Part shown: piece by piece, positions 7,573 to 16,451 of the stretch | How positions within the stretch are numbered: position 1 is the stretch's first letter | How the letters are laid out: each line of letters starts with the position of its first letter | Assembly: GCA_964563495.1 (NCBI GenBank) | Contig: CAZLYK010000099.1 | Location: forward strand, 1 to 19,472 | From: CAZLYK01 sp964563495 | GTDB taxonomy: Bacteria; Acidobacteriota; Blastocatellia; RBC074 | Length of the DNA: 19,472 nucleotides | Direction of reading: 5' to 3' | Notes under the pieces: model-generated | What the model was told of the DNA's origin: nothing | The model's database searches: none | Seen by the model: the letters and a program-made list of their open reading frames with translations, nothing else | Program-made: the position numbers and the translations under genes

Positions 7573-8520
7573 TCAGGGTTGGAGTATGTCGAGGGTCGTT
7601 TGCAGGCTCGGCCGGTCCTCGACGTTGAGCAGTCTGACCTCTCTGCCCGATTCTTTGGCGATCGATCTGACCAGGCCCGTCAGGACCTTGCCGGGCCCGA
7701 CCTCGACCAATGTTTCGACGCCCTCATCAAAAAGCCTGAGCACGCTCTCCGTCCACCGCACCGGCGCGGAGATCTGTCTGATCAGTGCATCGCGCGCGGC
7801 GGCGCCATCGGTCACCACCGCGGCATCTACATTGTTGACGATCGGGCAGGAGAGGTTGGTAAAACCGGTTTGAGCGAGCGGTCCTGCCATCTTCTCCTGC
7901 GCCGGCATCATGAGAGCCGAGTGGAATGGAGCGCTGACTTTGAGCATCATGGCGCGTCTGGCGCCGCGGGCCTTGCATTCCTCGACCGCGCGTTCGACTG
8001 CTGGCTCGTGGCCGGCAATGACAATCTGTCCCGGAGAATTGAAATTTGCCGGAGCGCAAACCTGACCCTGCGCTGCGACCGAGCAGGCCTCGGCTACCTG
8101 ATCGGCTCCGATGCCCAGGATCGCGGCCATCGCCCCGATTCCGACCGGGACCGCCTCCTGCATCAACTGACCGCGCTTTCTCACCAGGCGGGCGGCGTCG
8201 GAGAGGCTCAATCCGCCGGCCGCCACCAGCGCGGAATACTCTCCCAGGCTATGGCCGGCGACGAAGTCCGGCTTTATCCCTTTCTCAGCCAGCGCGTCAA
8301 AGGCCGCGATCGAGGCGGTCAAGATCGCGGGCTGTGTGTTGGCGGTCAACTGCAGCTCTTCCTCCGGGCCGTTGAAACAGAGGCGGCTCAGACTGAACCC
8401 GAGGACCTGATCGACCTGATCGAAGACCGCGCGCGCGACCGGCACACTTTCAGCCAGCTCGCGACCCATGCCGGCGTGCTGTGAACCCTGGCCGGGAAAT
8501 ATGAATGCAAGTTTGCTCAT
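7573..8520 (-). CDS. fabD: Malonyl-CoA:ACP transacylase
   Basis: Moves malonyl from CoA to ACP to supply the condensing enzymes. The 315 aa match the family. GQGSQ is at 10-14, the nucleophile S91 in GHSLGE, R116 in RKRGQLMQ, and the catalytic H200 in APFHSALM. The C-terminal VEVGPGKVLTGL is also typical. It directly follows plsX (24 nt gap), where a fabH gene would normally intervene. The ribosome site is weak (GAAAAG next to the ATG). Confidence 0.97.
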   Translation of the reverse strand: MSKLAFIFPGQGSQHAGMGRELAESVPVARAVFDQVDQVLGFSLSRLCFNGPEEELQLTANTQPAILTASIAAFDALAEKGIKPDFVAGHSLGEYSALVAAGGLSLSDAARLVRKRGQLMQEAVPVGIGAMAAILGIGADQVAEACSVAAQGQVCAPANFNSPGQIVIAGHEPAVERAVEECKARGARRAMMLKVSAPFHSALMMPAQEKMAGPLAQTGFTNLSCPIVNNVDAAVVTDGAAARDALIRQISAPVRWTESVLRLFDEGVETLVEVGPGKVLTGLVRSIAKESGREVRLLNVEDRPSLQTTLDILQP

Positions 8521-8544
8521 CTTTTCGTGGCCGTTGATCGCCGG

Positions 8545-9570
<1,026 letters not shown>

Positions 9571-9644
9571 TGGGGAAGGATAAAGAAAGGGGATGTCGGA
9601 TGATCGATCGGATCCATCCTTACACCCCCCGACTTGTCATTCGG

Positions 9645-9830
9645 TTATTCGGCGATCTCCATGACGACGCGTCCACCATAGAACCCGCAACCCGGCCTCA
9701 AACAGACCCGATGTGGAAGCTTCATCTGACCACAATTCGGACAGGGAACCAGATTGGTCCGCTTGAGCGAATCGTGCGTCCGCCGCTTGCGGCTGCGTGA
9801 CTTTGAATGACGTCTCTTAGGATTTGGCAT
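9645..9830 (-). CDS. rpmF: Ribosomal protein bL32 (zinc-binding form)
   Basis: A 61-aa basic protein of the large ribosomal subunit. It begins MPNPKRRHSKSR, the bL32 signature. The four zinc ligands C30, C33, C43 and C48 are intact, so this is the C+ form. It sits in the conserved order yceD-rpmF-plsX, 46 nt after yceD, linking ribosome and lipid synthesis. Confidence 0.97.
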   Translation of the reverse strand: MPNPKRRHSKSRSRKRRTHDSLKRTNLVPCPNCGQMKLPHRVCLRPGCGFYGGRVVMEIAE

Positions 9831-9876
9831 GATATTTCTCCAAACGATACTCGGTCGATAAAAAGTTCGAGAAGGA

Positions 9877-10407
9877 CTATGACTTGTCGATCTTCTCTTT
9901 CAGATCAGCCAGAACCTGCCAGCGCGGATCGATCTGTTTCCGGCACTGGCATTGTTCGATATTCAAATCCGTGCCGCATTGTGAACACAATCCACGACAG
10001 TCTTCGCGGCACAGCACCCGGCTGGGTAAACTCAATTCCATCTGCTCGAGGACCATTTCGTCGAGGTCGATCTCGTCGTTTTGGTAGATCGCAAAACCCA
10101 GATCGTTACCGTGCAGTTCGGTCTCGCCGGTTCTGCCCGCCCCCGGGTCCTGGGGGGTATAGAGCAGATCGAAAGGGATCTCGACCGGAATTGCGACCTC
10201 ACCCAAACAACGATCACACGGAGCGACGAGGGAGGCTTTGATCTCTCCGCGCATTCTCATGTCCAGCCCGACGCGGTCAACCCGACCAGTTACCAGCGGA
10301 GGTTCCCGCAATTCAAATTCGAAACCGTTCAGATCGAGCTCGCCCGCCTCGTATCGGTGCTCGAATCGAAGCCCGTCCGCGGGCATGCGCACTAGCGAGA
10401 TGATCAT
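9877..10407 (-). CDS. yceD: YceD/DUF177 family protein
   Basis: The protein is 176 aa from the ATG at 10407, preceded by GGGGGAATT. The open frame runs farther upstream to 10563, but that extension crosses the promoter and the inverted repeat and reads as non-protein. The DUF177 core is visible: an acidic N-terminal half, C64/C67 (CDRCLG), an acidic DEIDLDEMVLEQMEL helix, and a C-terminal zinc-like cluster (C133, C137, C141, C144, C153, C155; GLCSQCG). Family members precede rpmF in most bacteria and are linked to 23S rRNA metabolism or ribosome assembly in some organisms. It is the first gene of the lipid cluster and is read from a strong promoter 29 nt upstream. Confidence 0.92.
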   Translation of the reverse strand: MIISLVRMPADGLRFEHRYEAGELDLNGFEFELREPPLVTGRVDRVGLDMRMRGEIKASLVAPCDRCLGEVAIPVEIPFDLLYTPQDPGAGRTGETELHGNDLGFAIYQNDEIDLDEMVLEQMELSLPSRVLCREDCRGLCSQCGTDLNIEQCQCRKQIDPRWQVLADLKEKIDKS

Positions 10408-10435
10408 AATTCCCCCGGTACTGGCAAAGTGGGTA

Positions 10436-10463
10436 ATTATATTTCCTCTCAGATATTTGTCAA
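10436..10463 (-). promoter_or_regulatory. Near-perfect sigma70 promoter of the yceD-rpmF-plsX-fab operon
   Basis: Read on the minus strand, TTGACA (10458-10463) and TATAAT (10436-10441) match the consensus fully, with a 16-nt spacer. The start of transcription should fall near 10428, leaving a leader of about 20 nt that holds the GGGGG ribosome site for yceD. The left arm of the 33-bp inverted repeat starts only one base upstream of the -35. Confidence 0.85.
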
Positions 10464-10464
10464 C

Positions 10465-10542
10465 ATAGACAGGATGAACCGGATTTATCCAGGACCGCAA
10501 GCTTCTTGTCGGTCCTGGATAAATCCGGTTCATCCTGTCTAT
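10465..10542. repeat. 33-bp perfect inverted repeat of the GGAT family (copies A and A')
   Basis: The arms 10465-10497 and 10510-10542 are perfect reverse complements around a 12-nt loop. Each arm begins ATAGACAGGATGAACCGGAT. It lies between the divergent yceD and argC genes, so it is not a terminator for either. Diverged copies of the same unit occur at 12423, 13809, 13864 (inverted) and 16411. Confidence 0.95.
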
Positions 10543-10602
10543 TAATAAGTCATTCGTGTACACTTTGCGCTTATTTTCAAGCCGTGATGAGGGGTAAGTT
10601 CA

Positions 10603-11640
10603 ATGAATAATCGAGTCCGCGCCGTTGTCGCGGGCGCGACCGGATATTCCGGACGCGATCTGATCAAATATCTGATCAATCATCCAACCATCGATCTGAT
10701 CGGAGCCTTTGCCTCGCGAGGGAGCGAAGAGACGCCGCTCTCGGTCATCCACCCACAACTGACCGGGTTGACGGCCCTGACCTGCCGACCTTTCGATGAA
10801 TCTCTGATTGCGCGGCTGGATATCGATCTGATCTTCCTCGCTACGCCCAACGAATTCTCGCACGAAGTCGTTCCCGCGATGCTCGAAACCGGCGCGACCG
10901 TGGTCGATCTGTCCGGGTCTTTTCGATTGCGCGACGCGGCGCTCTATCCGAAATTCTATGGATTCGAGCATACTCGCCCGGATCTGCTCGAAAAAGCGGT
11001 TTTCGGTTTGACCGAATTTGCGCGCGAAGAGCTGCGCGGAGCCAAATTGATCGCCAATCCGGGTTGTTATCCGACCTCGATCCTGGTTCCGGTTCGGCCG
11101 CTGATCAAAGTGGGTTTGATCGATCGGCGACAACCGATTATCTGCGATTCGAAATCCGGCGTGACCGGGGCGGGAAAGACCCCGACCGCGACGACTCATT
11201 TCGTCGAGGTCAGTGAGAGCTTTAAGGCCTACAATATTTTCAAGCATCGACACACGCCTGAGATTGCTCAGGGGCTCGCGGTGTTGAATGAGCCCGGGTC
11301 GATCATCTTTACGCCACACCTGCTCCCGATCAATCGCGGAATCCTGTCGACCATTTATGTCAAATTGAGAGACGGAGTGGCGAAAACCGATGTCTTGAAA
11401 GTCTGGCAGGAGTCGTTGGGGACTGCTCCGTTCGTACGAATCTTCTCTCAATCGCAGATGCCCGAAATCAAGTTCGTGGCCAATACGCCGTTTTGCGATA
11501 TCGGGTGTGCAGTGGATGAAAAGACAGGTCAGGCGGTGATCGTCTCGGCGATCGACAATCTGCTCAAAGGCGCAGCCAGCCAGGCGCTGCAGAACGCCAA
11601 CCTCGCTTTGGAGTTTGATGAAGGAGCGGGGCTGAGATGA
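10603..11640 (+). CDS. argC: N-acetyl-gamma-glutamyl-phosphate reductase
   Basis: Third enzyme of arginine biosynthesis: NADPH-dependent reduction of N-acetylglutamyl phosphate to the semialdehyde. The 345 aa fit the long (type 1) family. The Rossmann loop VVAGATGYSG is at 8-17, the catalytic C155 is in ANPGCYPTS, and H217 is in RHTPEI. GSFRLRD, SKSGVTGAG and the C-terminal DNLLKGAA are also typical. GAGGGG lies about 10 nt before the ATG. It starts the argC-argB-argD unit; its stop overlaps the argB start (ATGA). Confidence 0.97.
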   Translation: MNNRVRAVVAGATGYSGRDLIKYLINHPTIDLIGAFASRGSEETPLSVIHPQLTGLTALTCRPFDESLIARLDIDLIFLATPNEFSHEVVPAMLETGATVVDLSGSFRLRDAALYPKFYGFEHTRPDLLEKAVFGLTEFAREELRGAKLIANPGCYPTSILVPVRPLIKVGLIDRRQPIICDSKSGVTGAGKTPTATTHFVEVSESFKAYNIFKHRHTPEIAQGLAVLNEPGSIIFTPHLLPINRGILSTIYVKLRDGVAKTDVLKVWQESLGTAPFVRIFSQSQMPEIKFVANTPFCDIGCAVDEKTGQAVIVSAIDNLLKGAASQALQNANLALEFDEGAGLR

Positions 11641-12437
11641 CGCGGACAGTGATCAAGCTCGGCGGCAGCGTTCTGAGCGATGAAAGATTGCGCGTCGAGA
11701 TGATCGGCCAAATCCGCGAGGTCAAACTCGCCGGGCACGAGCTGATCCTCGTTCACGGCGGCGGCAAACAGATCGCTTCTCTGCTCAATCGGCTCGGCAT
11801 AGAATCCCGTTTTCACGACGGATTGCGGGTGACTGACCGTGCCGCCCGCGACGTCGCCCAGCTGGTTCTGGCCGGACAGGTTGGAAAGGACCTGGTGGCT
11901 GAGTTGGCGAAAGTCGGGATAACCGGAGCAAGCATCGGGGGCGGCGACGGCGGTAGCTTTCTGGCCGAGAAAATAAACGCCGACGATGGCACCGATCTGG
12001 GGTTTGTCGGCCGCATCGTTCAGACCGATTCCAGGTTGATCGACGCCATGCTGGCGGTAAAGATCGTGCCGGTGGTTGCGTGCCTGGCGCTTGGCGCCGA
12101 TGATTTTGAATATTACAACATCAACGGCGATCAGATGGCGGCGGCCGTCGCGGCCGGGTGCCGGGCCGAAACCCTGGTCTTCGTGACCGATGTCGGCGGG
12201 GTACTCGACGCAAACGGGCGACTCATGGCCGAACTGGATCGTGCCCGGATCAACAGTCTGTTGGAGAGCGGTGTCGCAGGCGGCGGGATGCGTCCAAAAC
12301 TGCGAGCCTGCCTTGAGGCCCTCGAGGCCGGTGTCGATCGCATTCAGATTATCGGCGCGGGAGATGAGAATTCGTTGCTGAGCTCATTGCGGAATCTGAG
12401 TAAGGCCGGTACCCAAATAATTAATAGGCAGGATTGA
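11637..12437 (+). CDS. argB: Acetylglutamate kinase
   Basis: Phosphorylates N-acetylglutamate, the step before ArgC. The 266 aa belong to the amino acid kinase family: KLGGS at 7-11, VHGGGKQI near 39-46, HDGLRVTD, YNINGDQMAAAVA for substrate binding, FVTDVGGV, and GGMRPKL. It lacks a long N-terminal extension, and the usual arginine-feedback helix is short, so strong arginine inhibition is not evident from sequence. It overlaps argC by 4 bp (ATGA), implying translational coupling. The last codons and the TGA stop lie inside a GGAT-family repeat, so the final residues NRQD are repeat-derived. Confidence 0.96.
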   Translation: MTRTVIKLGGSVLSDERLRVEMIGQIREVKLAGHELILVHGGGKQIASLLNRLGIESRFHDGLRVTDRAARDVAQLVLAGQVGKDLVAELAKVGITGASIGGGDGGSFLAEKINADDGTDLGFVGRIVQTDSRLIDAMLAVKIVPVVACLALGADDFEYYNINGDQMAAAVAAGCRAETLVFVTDVGGVLDANGRLMAELDRARINSLLESGVAGGGMRPKLRACLEALEAGVDRIQIIGAGDENSLLSSLRNLSKAGTQIINRQD

Positions 12438-12464
12438 CGGGATTTTTGCCGGATTTAACCGGAT
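12423..12464 (+). repeat. GGAT-family repeat, copy B, overlapping the argB stop
   Basis: Starts AATAGGCAGGATTGACGGGAT, with later GGAT steps at about 10-nt spacing (CCGGATTT, CCGGATC). Closely resembles copy D at 16411. The argB TGA (12435-12437) is within it; it fills most of the gap to argD. Confidence 0.75.
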
Positions 12465-12489
12465 CAAACGACAACGGAGAAAAGAACGA

Positions 12490-13755
12490 ATGGAAGCACA
12501 ACCCAGGCAGATGGAAGAGAAGCAAGGGCAGGGAGTCTCTTTTGAACAGATCCAACAGCTCGAAACCCAATATCTGTTGCCGACCTATGCGCGCAGTCCG
12601 GTCATGTTCGTGCGCGGCAAAGGCTCTACGGTTTATGACGACAAGGGCAAGGCCTATTCGGATTTTATCTCCGGGATCGGCGTGAACGTGCTCGGTTATG
12701 ATCATCCGCGTGTCCGCCGCGTGTTAAGGGAGCAGGGCAATCTGCTCCATACATCGAACCTTTATTACCACCCCTTTCAGGGGCAACTGGCCGAGCGGCT
12801 GGTCCAGGCTTCCGGACTATCGCGCGTCTTCTATTGCAATACCGGGACCGAATCGGTCGAGGGCGCACTGAAGCTCGCCCGGGCCTGGCAGCGCCGGCAG
12901 GGGCGCGAAGACCAAACCGAGTTCGTTTCGCTCGTCAATTCATTTCACGGGCGCACTTTCGGTGCGCTTTCGATTACCGCACAGGAGAAATATCGCAAGC
13001 CATTCGAGCCGCTCGTTCCGGGCGTACGGTTTATCGACCCAAACAAATGCGAAGATGACTTCGCCGAAGCACGGGCGGCGATCAACGAGCGGACCGCTGC
13101 CGTGGTGATAGAGACGATTCAGGGAGAAGGCGGGGTCTATCCGATCAATGACGATTTCCTCAAACTCGTGCGTCAAGCCTGCGACCGGGTGGGAGCCTTG
13201 CTGATCCTCGACGAGGTTCAATGTGGGTTGGGACGGACTGGCCATGTCTTCGCCTTCGAGAATACCTCGATCAGGCCGGATGTCTTGTGCGTCGCCAAAC
13301 CGTTGGGGCTCGGCGTTCCGCTCGGCGCGATCATCGTGGGTGAAAAGGCGGTCGATGGGTTCGGGCCCGGAGACCACGGGACGACTTTTGGCGGCGGCCC
13401 GCTGGCCTGTCGTTTGAGCCTCGAATTTATGGAGATGCTCCAGAACGAAAACCTCATGCAGCGTGTGACGGAGGTCGGAAATTTCTTCAGAAAGAAGCTC
13501 CGCCGGCTCCAGCGGGATCACCCCCAACTGATCAAGGAGGTCCGCGGACTCGGTCTCATGGTCGGCGCTGAATTGAATTTTCCCGGCAAAGGTGTGGTCT
13601 CAAAGATGCTTGAACGAGGCTTTTTGATGAACTGCACTCACGATACGGTGCTTCGTTTTCTGCCGCCCTACATCATCAAAAAAGCCGAGATCACCTCCAT
13701 GCTCACTCAATTCGAAGAAGTGATCGTTGAAGAAGGAGGAAAAACAGGCGCTTGA
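12490..13755 (+). CDS. argD: Acetylornithine aminotransferase (class III PLP)
   Basis: A PLP-dependent aminotransferase of 421 aa, best read as ArgD, which converts N-acetylglutamate semialdehyde to N-acetylornithine. Visible motifs: SGIGVNVLGYDHP (61-73), FYCNTGTESVEGALKLAR with the phosphate-binding GT, SFHGRTFGALS, IETIQGEGGV (207-216), D241 in LDEVQCGLGRTG, and the PLP lysine K270 in VAKPLGLGVPLGA. The usual AKGLGGG reads AKPLGLG here. The N-terminus is about 20 residues longer than usual. GGAG lies 10 nt before the ATG. Its place directly behind argC-argB supports ArgD over ornithine or GABA aminotransferase; dual use for lysine synthesis is possible. Confidence 0.92.
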   Translation: MEAQPRQMEEKQGQGVSFEQIQQLETQYLLPTYARSPVMFVRGKGSTVYDDKGKAYSDFISGIGVNVLGYDHPRVRRVLREQGNLLHTSNLYYHPFQGQLAERLVQASGLSRVFYCNTGTESVEGALKLARAWQRRQGREDQTEFVSLVNSFHGRTFGALSITAQEKYRKPFEPLVPGVRFIDPNKCEDDFAEARAAINERTAAVVIETIQGEGGVYPINDDFLKLVRQACDRVGALLILDEVQCGLGRTGHVFAFENTSIRPDVLCVAKPLGLGVPLGAIIVGEKAVDGFGPGDHGTTFGGGPLACRLSLEFMEMLQNENLMQRVTEVGNFFRKKLRRLQRDHPQLIKEVRGLGLMVGAELNFPGKGVVSKMLERGFLMNCTHDTVLRFLPPYIIKKAEITSMLTQFEEVIVEEGGKTGA

Positions 13756-13808
13756 AATCGCGGAGCGGATGGAGTGCGGCGGCCAGCGATACTGCCGACG
13801 AATTCATG

Positions 13809-13899
13809 AATAGACAGGATAAACAAGATTTTTGCAGGATGGAACAAGACGATACCTGGTCAGATCCTGGAGAAATCCGGTCAATCCTGTCTATTTTTT
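13809..13899 (+). terminator. Inverted GGAT-family pair (copies C, C') with T-run: likely argCBD terminator
   Basis: Copy C (13809-13840) and inverted copy C' (13864-13895) pair perfectly over 12 bp at the base (AATAGACAGGAT / ATCCTGTCTATT) and imperfectly inward. The right arm runs into T13894-13899, giving a long hairpin plus U-tract 53 nt after argD. Both a repeat element and a plausible terminator. Confidence 0.65.
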
Positions 13900-14038
13900 C
13901 TCGTCGCTTCCGTGTTAGTATCCGGATTGCCCACTAAGCCCGGCCAAGCCTCGAGGCCAGCAAAGCGCAAGCTTTGAGATTCACGATTCGAATTTTGGAT
14001 AACCAGTGCCTCTTAGAGAGTGTTACCAGGAGGTTTGA
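13900..14038 (+). other. Leader region of the exported protein gene
   Basis: No coding frame of note. It holds a small palindrome (CCTCGAGG) and a strong ribosome site CCAGGAGG ending 5 nt before the ATG at 14039. A TTGAGA with a poor -10 about 17 nt on is the only promoter-like pattern, so the promoter is not identified. Confidence 0.4.
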
Positions 14039-15460
14039 ATGTTCAGTTTGATAACCCAGCTCATCTCCCGCCGGGCGAGCCAGTACATCTTCTTTGCATT
14101 AATCATGATTGTGGCGTCGTTTTCAACGGCGCTTGGGGCCGGAGACGAGCTCTACTTCACCTTGTCGCCGGCGACGGCTTTGCCGCAGTCTCCGTCAAGT
14201 CTGTTGGTTCAGTCGTCGACATTGATTAAAGTTCCGGCCGGCGCCGTCCTCAATGTTCATCTGCTGCGCGACGACAGCCTGGTGGCCACCAGTAAACTGG
14301 TATTTCAACAGGCTTACGATAACGATGAGTTGTATACGCCGGTCCCGCTGGCTTCATTCATACCGCTCGGATCATCGAGAACCGGAGGGCAACCGCTGCC
14401 CGGCGCCGTCCTCACCGAAGGGTTAGCCGATTTGGCAAAGGTCGCGGCAGAGCCGGCGAAATATCGCCTGCTCTGGGTCCTTTCGGCGGGAATTATCGGA
14501 ACGCCTGGACGGGCGATAGCGACCGGCCCGACGCTTACCCTGATCGATCTGAAACTGAGTGCGGTCACGGCCGCCAAGCTGATCGGCGATCAAAAACCGG
14601 GTTCGGTGCTCTTTTTCAGTCGCTACACTTCGAGTGCGACCAATCCGGTGCGGGAGGACACCAGGCTCACCTTGACCAACAGCAATCCGGCTGAGGCGGC
14701 TTTTATTCGGATCTTTCTGGTCAATGCCGCGACTTGTGAGCCGGTCGATTTCGAGCTCTGCCTCACGCCTCAACAAACCCTGAGCCTCAATCTGAGCGAT
14801 CTCGATCCGGGTATCAAGGGCTATATTGTCGCCGTCGCAACCAATGCGGCGGGAGAGCCGATCCAGTTCAACTGGTTGATCGGCAATGTGGTGGTCAAGC
14901 AATCCGCCCCCGGAGGCGGAAGACCGCTGACCTCTATCCTCAGCGCATTGGCGATTGCAAAGCGCAAGGATGGGTCTGTGCCGAACGCCGGTGGATCGGC
15001 CGACATGATCTTTGACGACGTTAATTATGATCGCTTGCCGGGACAACTCGCGATCGACAGCGTTCCCAGTCAGATCAATGGCGTCAACACCACCTTGATC
15101 TCGCTCTATCGTCCGATCTCCAACCTGGCGGGTGCGATCGCCAGTGCCGACGCCCAGATCACGGTCTGGGGCAGGAATCAGCAAAACCAGGTTGTCTCCT
15201 CGACCAGCAATGTCTCGATCGCCTGTTACAGCGAAATCGTCGTCTCGGTGCTTCGATTGAGCCCCCTGACGGTCAACCAGCTTTTGCCTGTCGGCGCGAT
15301 GGGGTGGGCGGCGGCTTCAGCTGTCGATTTGCAGCCTTTGATCGGAGCTCAAATCAACGCGGGTGAATTTCAGGGCGGCTCGAATGCCAGACCGCTGAGC
15401 TTCAGTACCGAATACCACATCCGCGTCCCAGTCTCACCCGTCACATGCCAGGCGCAGTAA
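14039..15460 (+). CDS. Exported protein of unknown function
   Basis: A 473-aa protein with a signal peptide (hydrophobic core at about 16-30; cleavage near 31-34). The mature chain is rich in Ser, Thr, Ala, Val and Leu, with alternating hydrophobic strands, suggesting beta-sandwich or Ig-like domains. Only four Cys occur in the mature part: two within NAATCEPVDFELC, one in NVSIACYSE and one four residues from the C-terminus. That arrangement would suit two disulfides. I recognise no family. An excellent ribosome site (AGGAGG) suggests good expression. The proline dehydrogenase gene starts 36 nt downstream on the same strand and may share the transcript, with no obvious functional link. Confidence 0.85.
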   Translation: MFSLITQLISRRASQYIFFALIMIVASFSTALGAGDELYFTLSPATALPQSPSSLLVQSSTLIKVPAGAVLNVHLLRDDSLVATSKLVFQQAYDNDELYTPVPLASFIPLGSSRTGGQPLPGAVLTEGLADLAKVAAEPAKYRLLWVLSAGIIGTPGRAIATGPTLTLIDLKLSAVTAAKLIGDQKPGSVLFFSRYTSSATNPVREDTRLTLTNSNPAEAAFIRIFLVNAATCEPVDFELCLTPQQTLSLNLSDLDPGIKGYIVAVATNAAGEPIQFNWLIGNVVVKQSAPGGGRPLTSILSALAIAKRKDGSVPNAGGSADMIFDDVNYDRLPGQLAIDSVPSQINGVNTTLISLYRPISNLAGAIASADAQITVWGRNQQNQVVSSTSNVSIACYSEIVVSVLRLSPLTVNQLLPVGAMGWAAASAVDLQPLIGAQINAGEFQGGSNARPLSFSTEYHIRVPVSPVTCQAQ

Positions 15461-15496
15461 AAGATCGGAATAGGACTGAGATGGCCCCGAATTGAT

Positions 15497-16411
15497 ATGA
15501 TCACCCGAGCAGCGCTTCTCTATCTTTCACAACAGCACCGACTCAAGGATTTCTTTTCCGGCTTCCCGGGATTTAAGCAGGTGACCCGACGTTTTATCGC
15601 CGGGGAAAATATCGAGGATGCAATCAAGGCGATTATCGAGCTCAATCGCTCGGGGATCACTGCGACATTTGACCATCTCGGAGAGAGCACGACTTCTCGA
15701 AAGGAAGCGGATGCGGATGTCCGCGAGTACCTCAACGTTTTAGACCGCATCGAAGCGACCGGCGTCGACTCCAATGTCTCGGTCAAACTCACTCAGCTGG
15801 GGTTGGATATCGATCCGTCATATTGTTTGGAGAACACCCGGCGGATCGTCGAAGCGGCCAAACGCCACAATAATTTCGTTCGGATAGATATGGAGGATTC
15901 GGCCAAAACCGACGCCACGCTGGGCATCTTCAAAGAGCTCTTTCACCAGTACGGCGCCGTCGGCATAGTCCTGCAAGCTTACCTATATCGCACGGAAAAG
16001 GATCTCGAAGAGCTTCTGGCTATGGGAGCACGCGTCCGGTTATGCAAGGGGGCTTACCAGGAGCCGGAGACGGTCGCGTTTCCCGATAAGCAGGAGGTCA
16101 ACGCCAATTTTATCCGGCTCATGCAGATTTTGCTCAAGAGCGGGGCCTACCACGGGATCGCCACTCACGATGAGAGGATGATCGTCGCGACCAGGGAATT
16201 CGCCGCCCGGGAGAGAATCTCAAAAGACGCTTTCGAATTTCAAATGCTTTATGGCATCCGTCGCGATCTGCAGATGAAGCTGGCGAAAGAAGGTTATCGC
16301 GTCCGAACCTACGTCCCCTATGGCGAGTATTGGTATCCTTATTTCATGCGCCGGCTGGCTGAGCGTCCGGCGAATGTCTGGTTCGTCCTGAAGAATCTGC
16401 TCAAGGGATAA
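15497..16411 (+). CDS. Proline dehydrogenase (monofunctional)
   Basis: A FAD-dependent enzyme oxidising proline to delta-1-pyrroline-5-carboxylate at the inner membrane. The 304 aa match the short bacterial PRODH rather than bifunctional PutA; the P5C dehydrogenase must be elsewhere. The TIM-barrel landmarks are present: VSVKLTQLGLDID, RIDMED, GIVLQAYLYRTEKD, RLCKGAYQEP, ATHDERM, EFQMLYGIR, and the C-terminal substrate-binding helix YWYPYFMRRLAERPAN with its paired arginines. The ribosome site is weak. The gene ends just before a GGAT repeat that fills the space to the convergent SCO1-like gene. Confidence 0.95.
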   Translation: MITRAALLYLSQQHRLKDFFSGFPGFKQVTRRFIAGENIEDAIKAIIELNRSGITATFDHLGESTTSRKEADADVREYLNVLDRIEATGVDSNVSVKLTQLGLDIDPSYCLENTRRIVEAAKRHNNFVRIDMEDSAKTDATLGIFKELFHQYGAVGIVLQAYLYRTEKDLEELLAMGARVRLCKGAYQEPETVAFPDKQEVNANFIRLMQILLKSGAYHGIATHDERMIVATREFAARERISKDAFEFQMLYGIRRDLQMKLAKEGYRVRTYVPYGEYWYPYFMRRLAERPANVWFVLKNLLKG

Positions 16412-16450
16412 AGAGGCAGGATTGACCGGATGTTTGCCGGATAAAACCAG
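16411..16450 (+). repeat. GGAT-family repeat, copy D
   Basis: AGAGGCAGGATTGACCGGAT followed by further GGAT steps. It begins on the last base of the proline dehydrogenase stop and ends one base before the stop of the convergent SCO1-like gene, so it is the whole intergenic region. Confidence 0.75.
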
Positions 16451-16451
16451 A

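Noticed and set aside
7567..8484. 305-codon open frame on the plus strand
   Set aside because: It lies wholly antisense to fabD, whose motifs and length are complete. Its translation is rich in Arg, Asp and Gly without family motifs, as expected of a GC-rich shadow frame.
10465..10542. Insertion sequence or terminator
   Set aside because: Only a 12-nt loop separates the arms, so there is no transposase, and it lies upstream of both flanking genes without a T-run.
10408..10563. N-terminal extension of yceD
   Set aside because: It would run through the consensus promoter and the inverted repeat; the ATG at 10407 has a good ribosome site and matches the family start.
14423..15184. 253-codon open frame on the minus strand
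   Set aside because: Antisense to the exported protein gene, which has a strong ribosome site and signal peptide; the minus frame has neither.
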